A stretch of DNA of 64,000 nt, from contig NZ_KB910516.1 in NCBI RefSeq assembly GCF_000372825.1, positions 652,011 through 716,010 on the forward strand, in the 5' to 3' direction. The position numbers were made by a program, and so were the translations under genes. Below are positions 48,041 to 55,857 of the stretch, one piece after another. The notes under the pieces were generated by a model. The model was not told the DNA's origin and searched no databases. It saw nothing but the letters and a program-made list of their open reading frames with translations. The first letter of the stretch is position 1. Each line of letters begins with the position of its first letter. The stretch comes from Methylobacterium sp. 77 (lineage in GTDB: Bacteria > Pseudomonadota > Alphaproteobacteria > Rhizobiales > Beijerinckiaceae).

Positions 48041-48253
48041 GGCCCCGCCGCTCTGCCGGCGCGCGGCCTCTCCACTCGGCCCGTGATCCGCAAGCGCTGT
48101 GCCAGCGGACCGAACGGAGACATCGGATTCCGTCACCGATGTCGTGCCGACATCCGGCGGGATTGCCGGCCCTGGCCCGTTGCCTGCTACGAGGAGACCT
48201 TCGGAGCAGCGGGCGAGCCGGCGCAGCGACATGACCCATCAGCGAGGGACGCC

Positions 48254-49150
48254 ATGACCCATCCCGCCGCCCTCGACCTTGCCAGCCTCAACGCGGCACC
48301 GCTTCCGGATTTCGTGTCGGCGCTCGGCGCGATCTTCGAGCACGCACCCTGGGTAGCCGAAGCCGCGGCCAGACGGCGCCCCTATGCCAATGTGACGGAC
48401 CTCTTCGCCGCGATGCGGGAGGCGGTCGAAGCGGCCTCCGACAGCGACCGGATCGCGCTTCTCACCGGGCATCCCGAGCTTGCCGGACGCGCCGCCCGCT
48501 CCGGCGCCATCGCCCCGGATTCCATCGCGGAACAGGCCTCGGCCGGGCTCGACCGGCTGTCGGATGCCGAATACGCGCGGTTCGAGGCCCTGAACGCCGC
48601 CTATCGCGAGAAATTCGGCTTCCCTTTTATCCTGTGCATCAAGCGGCACGGCCGCGCCTCGCTCCTCGGCACGTTCGAGCGGCGCGTGGCCTCGATGCCC
48701 GAGATAGAGCGGGCGACGGCGGAGGAAGAAGTCTTCCGCATCGCCGCGATCCGCCTCGATGCCCTGGTCGAGGGGGAGGGCGCCCTGCATACGACGGGAC
48801 GTCTCTCCACCCATGTCCTCGACACCGCGTCCGGACGGCCGGCGGCCGGGGTCGCGGTGTCCCTGTACGAATGGGTCTCCGACGACAGGGCGGCCCTGGT
48901 CGCCACCGCGATCACGAATGCCGACGGACGCACCGACGCGCCTCTCATCGGAGGCCGGCCGGTGCCGATCGCCGCCTACGAATTGCGCTTCCGTATCGGC
49001 GACCATTTCCGGCGGACCCAACCCGGACTTCCGGAACCGCCCTTCCTCGATATCGTGACCCTGCGTTTCGGGGTGAGCGATCCGGAGGGCCATTATCACG
49101 TGCCGCTGGTCGCCAGCCCGTGGAGCTACCAGACCTATCGCGGGAGCTGA
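48254..49150 (+). CDS. Bifunctional OHCU decarboxylase / 5-hydroxyisourate hydrolase (UraD-UraH fusion)
   Basis: A 298-residue fusion carrying the two steps after uricase. Residues 1-165 are an OHCU decarboxylase: catalytic His73 in GHPELAGRAA, then SIAEQASAGLDRL and NAAYREKFGFPFILCIKRHG. Residues 183-298 are a transthyretin-like HIU hydrolase: RLSTHVLDTASGRPAAGVAV (His187), GHYHVPLVASPWSYQTYRGS with the diagnostic C-terminal YRGS. Domain order is in reverse of the chemistry (hydrolase acts first). It is divergent from the permease-uricase pair; together they take urate to S-allantoin. Confidence 0.94.
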   Translation: MTHPAALDLASLNAAPLPDFVSALGAIFEHAPWVAEAAARRRPYANVTDLFAAMREAVEAASDSDRIALLTGHPELAGRAARSGAIAPDSIAEQASAGLDRLSDAEYARFEALNAAYREKFGFPFILCIKRHGRASLLGTFERRVASMPEIERATAEEEVFRIAAIRLDALVEGEGALHTTGRLSTHVLDTASGRPAAGVAVSLYEWVSDDRAALVATAITNADGRTDAPLIGGRPVPIAAYELRFRIGDHFRRTQPGLPEPPFLDIVTLRFGVSDPEGHYHVPLVASPWSYQTYRGS

Positions 49151-49412
49151 GACTTCCGTTCAGCCAATCCGTCGTTACCCGCATCCGGAAAGGCGCCTCG
49201 CCGCCATCGGAGCCGATTCCCGTGCGATCGGACGCGCGGATCGAAGCCCCGGACGAGCCCGCGTATGGCCGGCGCCTTCGGATCGGCGTGCCGCTGCAAT
49301 CCTACTGGCCTCCGATCCGGCCAGTTCCGCCGACGATGTCGCCAGGATCGGCACGTGCCTTGCCTCATCGAACGCGGGAAGCGCGACCTCGAACGGGCGG
49401 GACGATACGAGT

Positions 49413-49634
49413 TTGAAACCTCACAGGAATCTCGCCCTCGTGCGGCTCTGTTCGAGCGTGGTCTTCGTCGGGATCCTCGCTGCGGGGCTCACGTCGACAA
49501 CGGCGCCGGTGCGCGCCCAGGGCACCCTCGTCGCGCCGGGCGGCCAAACGCGAGTGACGGCACCGGGAGGCGTGCGCGGACGGAGCGTCCTCTACCGGCA
49601 CCGGCATCATCGGATGCACCGGCGGAAACGCTGA
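49413..49634 (+). CDS. Small secreted basic protein
   Basis: A 73-residue protein with a signal peptide (VVFVGILAAGLTSTTAPVRA, cleavage after about residue 35), a Gly/Pro/Thr stretch (TLVAPGGQTRVTAPGG) and a very basic His/Arg tail (YRHRHHRMHRRKR). The start would be TTG 49413 after gggacga; there is no ATG in a good position, so confidence is modest. No family recognised. Confidence 0.45.
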   Translation: MKPHRNLALVRLCSSVVFVGILAAGLTSTTAPVRAQGTLVAPGGQTRVTAPGGVRGRSVLYRHRHHRMHRRKR

Positions 49635-49696
49635 CCAGTCACTCCCCGCTTGGCTCGCCGCTCCTACGCAATCCTTTCCAAAGCCGAGGCACTGCC

Positions 49697-49972
49697 ATGA
49701 TCCGTCTCTCGACCGTCGTCACGCTCTCCGCACTGCTGGTCACGGGAACAGCGGCAGTTGCTCTTGCGCAGAGCTACGGCGCGCCGTCGGGCCGCGATGC
49801 CGCGACCGCGCCCGGCGGAACGGAGGGCATCGCCGGCCCTCGCAACGAGGCCGAGGCCATCAGGAGCGGCGATGCCGTGCCGGTGCCGCCCGGCGCCGGA
49901 GGCATCCCTGCCGAGGAACCGCAGATGCAGGGCCGGGACAAGCCCATGCACACGGCACCGCCACGTCCCTGA
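49697..49972 (+). CDS. Small secreted protein of unknown function
   Basis: A 91-residue protein: signal peptide MIRLSTVVTLSALLVTGTAA (cleavage near ALAQ), then a Gly/Pro/Ala/Glu-rich low-complexity mature part. ATG 49697 coincides with the signal peptide. No family recognised; such proteins are common in Methylobacterium-like genomes (an impression, not a search result). Confidence 0.6.
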   Translation: MIRLSTVVTLSALLVTGTAAVALAQSYGAPSGRDAATAPGGTEGIAGPRNEAEAIRSGDAVPVPPGAGGIPAEEPQMQGRDKPMHTAPPRP

Positions 49973-50089
49973 CCCTCCCGTCGATGGCGCGCCGCCCCTG
50001 CGGCCCCAAGCCCCCATCCGACCACATTCGGATTGCATAGGCGGCGTGGAACGGCGGCGCGCGCGCCGCGGGCGATGTGGGGATCACGG

Positions 50090-51106
50090 ATGGGCGGTGC
50101 TGGAGCGGAGAAGCGGATCTCTCAGCCAGATTCCGAGCATGCGCCCGCCATCGCCTCGGCCCTGCGCACCATCGGGACCGAGTGCGAGGGCCTGCGCTGC
50201 CTCATGGAGGCCATCGGCAACGGTCTCGGCACGCCCTTCTCGGATGCCGTCGACCGCATCTCCGGTGCCAAGGGCCGCGTCATCCTCACCGGCATGGGGA
50301 AATCGGGTCATGTCGGCCGCAAGATCGCGGCGACGATGGCCTCCACCGGCACCCCGGCCCTCTATGTCCACCCGGCGGAAGCGAGCCATGGCGATCTCGG
50401 CATGATCCAGCCGGAGGATGTCGTCGTCGCCCTGTCCTGGTCGGGCGAGACCACGGAACTCGCCAACATCATCGGCTATGCGCGGCGCTACCGGGTCGGT
50501 CTCATCGCCATCACGGCCAATGCCGGCTCGACCCTCGGGCGCGAGGCCGACATCTGCCTGACCCTGCCCAAAGCCCGCGAAGCCTGCCCCAACGGGCTCG
50601 CGCCCACCACCTCGACGGCGATGCAGCTCGCGCTCGGTGACGCCCTCGCCATCGCCCTGCTCGAGGCGCGCGGATTCTCCGCCCGCGAATTCGGCATCTA
50701 TCATCCCGGCGGACGCCTGGGAGCCTCCCTCCGGCAGGTCCGCGAGGTGATGCATGCGGGCGCCCAGTTGCCGGTGGTCCGGCGCGGCACGGCCATGCGC
50801 GCGGCCATCGCCGAGATCGATGCCAAGGGCTTCGGATCGGTGGTGGTGGTGGAGGAGGACGGCCGCCTCGCCGGCATCCTCACCGACGGCGACCTGCGCC
50901 GAAACGTGTTCAGGGCCGATCTCGACAGCCTCGCCGTCGAGGCCCTGATGAGCGTCAGGCCGCGCACGGTGAACCCCGAGACCCTTCTCGCCAAGGCCCT
51001 GGAGATCCAGGAATCGATGAAGATCACCTCGTTGATCGTGGTCGAGAACGAATGCCCGGTCGGCCTCGTCCACTACCACGACCTCCTGCGGGCCGGAGTC
51101 GCCTGA
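50090..51106 (+). CDS. kdsD: Arabinose-5-phosphate isomerase (KdsD/KpsF family)
   Basis: Converts ribulose-5-phosphate to arabinose-5-phosphate for Kdo and lipopolysaccharide synthesis. The 338-residue protein has a SIS domain (about residues 50-200; VILTGMGKSGHVGRKIAATM, LSWSGETTELANIIGYARRY, LAPTTSTAMQLALGDALAIA) and two CBS domains (about 215-335), with the GIYHPGGRLGASL linker. ATG 50090 has ggggat upstream; ATG 50075 is an alternative. Confidence 0.92.
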   Translation: MGGAGAEKRISQPDSEHAPAIASALRTIGTECEGLRCLMEAIGNGLGTPFSDAVDRISGAKGRVILTGMGKSGHVGRKIAATMASTGTPALYVHPAEASHGDLGMIQPEDVVVALSWSGETTELANIIGYARRYRVGLIAITANAGSTLGREADICLTLPKAREACPNGLAPTTSTAMQLALGDALAIALLEARGFSAREFGIYHPGGRLGASLRQVREVMHAGAQLPVVRRGTAMRAAIAEIDAKGFGSVVVVEEDGRLAGILTDGDLRRNVFRADLDSLAVEALMSVRPRTVNPETLLAKALEIQESMKITSLIVVENECPVGLVHYHDLLRAGVA

Positions 51107-51223
51107 CCGGAACCGTAGACGCGATCCGCTCGACGAGCGGCGTCCCTCATTCGCGGAGCCGCTGGTGCGACTCCCACTCTCGGCCTCGCCAGGGCGACAA
51201 GTCAGGCCGGGTTGACCGGCTCC

Positions 51224-51862
51224 TCACACTGTCAGGCAGTCGAGGACCGGTTCCAGCATCGCATCGATCGCGCCGCGAGCCGCCTCGCCCGGCCCCAACG
51301 CTCCATCGAGAGCAAGCCGTGCCAACCCGTGGACCAGGGACCAGCAGGCGATGGCCTTCGGATCCGAAGCGGTCGGCACCTGTCCCCCCTCGAACGGGAT
51401 GCCGGCCACCGCCGCCCTGAGCAGCCCGAAGGCCTGGCCGGCCGCCGCCCCGTAGGCCGCGTTGCTCGTGTCGATCCGGGCGCAGCGCCACATCGTGTCG
51501 AATTCGGCGGGATGGTCGAGGGCGAAGGCGACATAGGCCCGGCCCTGACCGCGGATTCGCCCGTCCCGGTCCGCAGCGGCCGAGTCGGCCCGGGCCAGCG
51601 CCTCACCCAACAGCCGGAAGCCCTCCGTCGCCACGGCGGTCAGGAGCCCGCGCGCATCGCCGAAATGATGCTGCGGGGCCGCGGGCGAGACGCCGGCGCG
51701 CCGCGCCGCCTCGCGCAGCGAGAAACCGTCGATCCCACGTTCCTTCAGAATCGCGGTCGCCGCCTGGATCAGGGCGGCACGGAGGTCGCCGTGATGGTAG
51801 GCGGCAGCCTTGCCCGCCGGTGAAGCCTCGGGCTTCTTGACGCTGTAAAGATTTCTCGTCAT
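51224..51862 (-). CDS. TetR-family transcriptional regulator
   Basis: A 212-residue regulator with an N-terminal HTH: HHGDLRAALIQAATAILKER, then GFSLREAARRAGVSPAAPQHHFGDARGLL. The C-terminal domain resembles the WHG-type TetR group (WSLVHGLARLALDGAL). It is divergent from the two membrane genes at 51902, 39 bases apart, so it probably represses them. Directly repeated tgtaaagat elements flank the gap (51844 and 51879). Confidence 0.85.
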   Translation of the reverse strand: MTRNLYSVKKPEASPAGKAAAYHHGDLRAALIQAATAILKERGIDGFSLREAARRAGVSPAAPQHHFGDARGLLTAVATEGFRLLGEALARADSAAADRDGRIRGQGRAYVAFALDHPAEFDTMWRCARIDTSNAAYGAAAGQAFGLLRAAVAGIPFEGGQVPTASDPKAIACWSLVHGLARLALDGALGPGEAARGAIDAMLEPVLDCLTV

Positions 51863-51901
51863 GGTCGATCTATACGATGTAAAGATGAAGCCGGACAAGG
51901 T

Positions 51902-52351
51902 ATGATCTCCGCAGCCGGCCTGTTCTCGCTCTGCAACGGCCTCGCCCTCGTCGCCTGGAGCGCCATGGCGGTCGCCCTGTTCGTTCCTTCGCTTCGTCGC
52001 ACGACGTGGATCGGCACCGGCCTCGTCGTCCCGGCGTTCCTCGCCGTGGCCTATATCGGTGCCTTGGCGGCGGGGCTTGCCGGGGGAGCGACGGGTGGTT
52101 TCGACTCCATCGCGGCCGTGCGCTCCCTGTTCGCCAACGACCACGCACTGACCGCCGGCTGGATCCACTACCTCGCCTTCGATCTGTTCGTCGGCACCTG
52201 GATTGCCCGCACGGGCACCGTGGCAGGGCGCTCGCCGCTGCTCATCCTGCCCTGCCTCGTCCTCACCTTCCTCGTCGGGCCGGCGGGATTGCTTCTCGCC
52301 CTCGTCATCGGCTCCAGCACCGGCACGCTCACCCTGGAGGACAGATCGTGA
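51902..52351 (+). CDS. ABA4-like (DUF4281) membrane protein
   Basis: A 149-residue four-helix membrane protein with the ABA4-like pattern AWIHYLAFDLFVGTWIARTG and LLILPCLVLTFLVGPAGLLL. Plant ABA4 acts in neoxanthin synthesis; bacterial members are uncharacterised, and several lie near carotenoid or oxidative-stress genes. The start is ATG 51902. Its stop overlaps the next start by 4 bases. Confidence 0.78.
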   Translation: MISAAGLFSLCNGLALVAWSAMAVALFVPSLRRTTWIGTGLVVPAFLAVAYIGALAAGLAGGATGGFDSIAAVRSLFANDHALTAGWIHYLAFDLFVGTWIARTGTVAGRSPLLILPCLVLTFLVGPAGLLLALVIGSSTGTLTLEDRS

Positions 52352-53172
52352 TCGCCCCCTCCATCACGGTAAAGATGTCTCCGTCCACGGTTCTCGCACG
52401 GCTTCGCGCGGCCGATCCGCGCCTCACCGCCTTCGGCCTCGCCTGCCTGCTGACGGCCGCCATCACTCTCACCCTGCCTCTCGTCGACGAGCGGTCGATC
52501 GGCGGCATCACCGTCTGGGCCAAGCCTGCGAAGTTCTTCCTCTCGGTCGGCGTCTACGCCCTGACCTTCGCCTGGTTCACCGGCTATGTCCGCCCGAAGC
52601 GCCGCGATGGCCGCCCCCTGCGGATCGGGCGCCTCATGCTGACCGGCGCGGCCAGTTTCGAACTCGGCTACATCACCCTGCAGGCTGCCCTCGGACAAGG
52701 CTCGCATTTCAACGACGGCGACGCCGTCCACGCGATCCTCTACGCCGGCATGGGAATCATGGCCCTGACCCTGCTGGCTGCCAAGATTCCCCTCGCGATC
52801 GAGATCGCGTTCCGACCGGTCCGGGGGCTGGAGCCGGGACTGCGCCTCGCCGTAGTGCTCGGCCTCGCGATGACGGTGATCCTCGGCGCGGCCACCGGCA
52901 TCGCCATCAGCGTCCATCACGGCCACTCCGTCGGGCAGATCGGTGCCGGGCTGCCGCTGCTCGGCTGGAACCGGTCCGGCGGAGATCTCAGGATCGCTCA
53001 TTTCCTCGGCATGCATGGCGAACAGATCATCCCGCTCGCCGCCGCCGGTATCATTGCCCTCAATCTACGCAGGCGGGTTCTGCTCGTGGCAATAGCGGCA
53101 TCGCTTCTCGTCGGCCTGACGATCGGTGCATGGGTCCAGGCCGCCTCCGGAATCGCCTTTCCAATCGGTTGA
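52348..53172 (+). CDS. Multi-span membrane protein of unknown function
   Basis: A 274-residue integral membrane protein with about seven predicted helices (for example FGLACLLTAAITLTLPLVDE and LAVVLGLAMTVILGAATGIA). A His-rich loop (SVHHGHSVGQIGAG) and HFLGMHGEQIIP might bind metal or haem. GTG 52348 is preferred over ATG 52375: ggagg lies at ideal spacing, and the start overlaps the ABA4-like stop (GTGA), so the two are coupled. I do not recognise a family. Confidence 0.7.
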   Translation: MIAPSITVKMSPSTVLARLRAADPRLTAFGLACLLTAAITLTLPLVDERSIGGITVWAKPAKFFLSVGVYALTFAWFTGYVRPKRRDGRPLRIGRLMLTGAASFELGYITLQAALGQGSHFNDGDAVHAILYAGMGIMALTLLAAKIPLAIEIAFRPVRGLEPGLRLAVVLGLAMTVILGAATGIAISVHHGHSVGQIGAGLPLLGWNRSGGDLRIAHFLGMHGEQIIPLAAAGIIALNLRRRVLLVAIAASLLVGLTIGAWVQAASGIAFPIG

Positions 53173-53225
53173 TGACGGGCGCGACCCGCTTTGAGGGCGT
53201 GGCGCGCTCGCTTATGTTGGCGGAA

Positions 53226-55193
53226 ATGCCACCCGTGCTCCGCCCCGTCCGTCGCCTCGACCCGATCCTCGTGGACCGCATCGCCGCAGGCGAGGTCGTG
53301 GAGCGTCCGGCCTCCGCCGTGAAGGAGCTCGTCGAGAACGCCATCGATGCGGGCGCCTCCAGCATCGAGGTGACGATCGAGGCGGGCGGCCGCCGGCTGA
53401 TCCGGGTGGTGGATGACGGCGCCGGCATGAGCGCTGACGATCTCGCCCTGGCGGTGGAGCGTCACGCCACTTCGAAACTCCCCGGCGGCGACCTCACCCG
53501 CATTGATTCCCTGGGCTTTCGCGGCGAGGCTCTGCCCTCCATCGGCGCGGTGGCGCGCCTCTCCCTCACCAGTCGAACGGCCGATGCCGAGACCGGATCG
53601 ACCCTGGTGGTCGATGCCGGCATCAAGGGCGAGGTCCGCCCGGCCCCGAGCCCGCGCGGCACGCGGATCGAGGTCACCGACCTGTTCTCGGCGACACCGG
53701 CACGGCTGAAATTCCTCAAATCCGACCGCGCCGAGGCATCGGCCATCGCCGATGGGCTGCGCCGCCTCGCGGTCGCGCAACCCGGCATCCGCTTTTCTCT
53801 CCGCTCCGAGAGCGGCAATCCGCTCGTGTTGTCCGCCGAGACCGGCGAGGACGCCACCCTGCGCCGGCTCACGGCGGTGCTGGGGCCGGATTTCGGTGCC
53901 AGTTCGGCCGCGCTCGACATGGCGCGGGAAGGCTTCGCCCTGTCCGGCCATATCGGCCTGCCGAGCTACCATCGCGGAGCGGGCAACCAGATCCACTTCA
54001 CCGTCAACGGGCGGCCGGTGAGGGATCGCCTGCTCCTCGGGGCGGTGCGCGGCGCCTATGCCGACGCGATGAGCTCGGACCGGCATCCGGTGCTCGGCCT
54101 CGCCATCACCTGCGATCCCGCCCGCGTCGATGTCAACGTGCATCCCGCCAAGACCGAGGTGCGGTTCCGAGAGCCCGGCCTCGTGCGCGCGCTCATCGTC
54201 AGTGCCATCCACGAGACCCTTCGGCAGGCCGGCGCGCGCAGCGCCAGCACGGGCGCCGCACGGACCCTCGATGCCCTACGCCCGAGCCATCCCTCGCCCG
54301 TGATGCGACCGGCGATGACGGCGCATTCCGGCCGGGGCGCCTGGTCGGGGAGGGCGCCGCTCCAGCCGGGGCTTCCCTCCTTCGGTGCCCCCGCCGGATA
54401 CGCGCAGGCACGGCGTTTCGAGGCCGCCGAAGGTCTGTCAGAGGCCGGTCAAGCGGCTTTCGATCGATCCGATGCCGTGTTCGAGGAAGCGCGCCAAGCG
54501 CGGCTGTCGGGCGAGTTCGCTCCGCCCGGTGCCGATATCCGCCCGTCGGAGATCGAGCCGCCCCTTGGCGATCATCCCTTGGGCGACCATCCCCTGGGCG
54601 CCGCCCGTGCCCAGCTCCACGAGACCTACATCGTCGCCCAGACCAGGGATGGGATCGTTCTCGTCGATCAGCACGCGGCGCATGAGCGCCTCGTCTACGA
54701 ACGGTTGAAGCGCGAGCGAGCCGCCGGGGGCATCGCCCGACAGGGCCTCCTGATCCCCGACGTGGTGGAGATGGCGCCGCAGGACGCCGAGCGCCTGATC
54801 GCCGCCGCCCCGGATCTCGACCGGCTCGGCCTCACCCTCGAGCCCTTCGGCACCGGCGCGGTTCTCGTTCGTGAGGTCCCGGTCGCCCTGGCCGATGCGT
54901 CGACCCGCCGCCTCCTCGAGGACATCCTCGACGCGCTCGACGATAGCGGCCTGGAAGACGGGAGCGCGGACGGCACCGAGGGCGGACCGCTCGGGCGACG
55001 CCTCGACGCGATCCTCTCGCGCATGAGCTGCCACGGCTCGATCCGCGCCGGGCGCCGCCTGCGTCCAGAGGAAATGAACGCGCTGCTCCGCGAGATGGAG
55101 GCGACCCCGTTCGCCGGCACCTGCAACCATGGACGGCCGACCTTCGTGGAGTTGAAGCTCACCGATATCGAGCGGTTGTTCGGGCGGCGGTGA
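53226..55193 (+). CDS. mutL: DNA mismatch repair protein MutL (endonuclease-type)
   Basis: Links mismatch recognition to strand incision. The 655-residue protein has the N-terminal ATPase (LDPILVDRIAAGEVVERPAS, then AVKELVENAIDAGASSIEVT and DSLGFRGEALPSIGAVARLS), a poorly conserved linker (about residues 340-455 with a short repeat of GDHPLG), and a C-terminal domain with the metal motif VLVDQHAAHERLVYE, matching DQHAx2Ex4E. That indicates its own nickase, as in organisms without MutH. ATG 53214 upstream would add four residues. Confidence 0.95.
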   Translation: MPPVLRPVRRLDPILVDRIAAGEVVERPASAVKELVENAIDAGASSIEVTIEAGGRRLIRVVDDGAGMSADDLALAVERHATSKLPGGDLTRIDSLGFRGEALPSIGAVARLSLTSRTADAETGSTLVVDAGIKGEVRPAPSPRGTRIEVTDLFSATPARLKFLKSDRAEASAIADGLRRLAVAQPGIRFSLRSESGNPLVLSAETGEDATLRRLTAVLGPDFGASSAALDMAREGFALSGHIGLPSYHRGAGNQIHFTVNGRPVRDRLLLGAVRGAYADAMSSDRHPVLGLAITCDPARVDVNVHPAKTEVRFREPGLVRALIVSAIHETLRQAGARSASTGAARTLDALRPSHPSPVMRPAMTAHSGRGAWSGRAPLQPGLPSFGAPAGYAQARRFEAAEGLSEAGQAAFDRSDAVFEEARQARLSGEFAPPGADIRPSEIEPPLGDHPLGDHPLGAARAQLHETYIVAQTRDGIVLVDQHAAHERLVYERLKRERAAGGIARQGLLIPDVVEMAPQDAERLIAAAPDLDRLGLTLEPFGTGAVLVREVPVALADASTRRLLEDILDALDDSGLEDGSADGTEGGPLGRRLDAILSRMSCHGSIRAGRRLRPEEMNALLREMEATPFAGTCNHGRPTFVELKLTDIERLFGRR

Positions 55194-55260
55194 TTTTCGC
55201 GGTCCGGGACGAAATCGCCACCGTTCGGATTCCGAACACGGAAGACCGGAACTGAAGGCT

Positions 55261-55857
55261 TCAGGCCCGGATGGCACCGTCAGGGTTTGCGGACGCGGCG
55301 CGGCCCGCATAGCGCGAGATCGTCACGCTGGTCTCGCCATAGTCCCTGCGCTCGATCTCGGCGAAACCTTCAGGCAGAGCGATCTGCACGCTCGACGCCT
55401 CTTCCACCACCACGAGCGCCCCGGGCTCGAGCCAGCCACCCCGAGCCGCCGAGGCCAGGGAAGCGGGCGCGAGGTCGCGGCCATAGGGAGGGTCGCAGAA
55501 GACGAGGGTGAAGCTGCCGCTGGTGCCGGCCGGCCCGAGCTTGGTCGCATCGCGACGGAACAGGCGGGTCTTTCCGGCGCAGCCGAGCGTATCGATGTTC
55601 TCGCGGATCAGCCCGCGCGCTTCCGCGCCTTCGTCCACGAGGAGGGCGTAACTCGCCCCGCGGGACAGCGCCTCGAAGCTCAGCGCCCCGGTCCCGGCGA
55701 AGAGATCGAGCACCCGCGCGTCGGCGACCGCATCGTCATAGGCATGGGCGAGGACGTTGAAGAGCGCCTCGCGCAGGCGATCCGACGTCGGCCGGATCGC
55801 ATCCGATTTCGGGGTGGCGAGGCGGCGTCCACGCAGGTCGCCGCCGACGATCCTCAC
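55261..55857 (-). CDS. rsmD: 16S rRNA (guanine-966-N2) methyltransferase
   Basis: Methylates G966 of 16S rRNA using SAM. The 198-residue enzyme has MRIVGGDLRGRRLATPKSDA, then IRPTSDRLREALFNVLAHAY, the SAM loop VLDLFAGTGALSFEALSRGA and the catalytic FCDPPYG. The start overlaps the stop of the pseudouridine synthase gene by 4 bases, so the two are coupled. Confidence 0.95.
   Translation of the reverse strand: MRIVGGDLRGRRLATPKSDAIRPTSDRLREALFNVLAHAYDDAVADARVLDLFAGTGALSFEALSRGASYALLVDEGAEARGLIRENIDTLGCAGKTRLFRRDATKLGPAGTSGSFTLVFCDPPYGRDLAPASLASAARGGWLEPGALVVVEEASSVQIALPEGFAEIERRDYGETSVTISRYAGRAASANPDGAIRA

Noticed and set aside
46593..48239. Second long frame opposite or beside the urate permease
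   Set aside because: Arg/Pro-rich translation with no membrane helices; the permease in the adjacent frame is convincing.
46601..48253. Long in-frame extension upstream of the UraD-UraH fusion
   Set aside because: It is antisense to the permease and rich in His/Asp/Gly; both enzyme domains are complete from ATG 48254.
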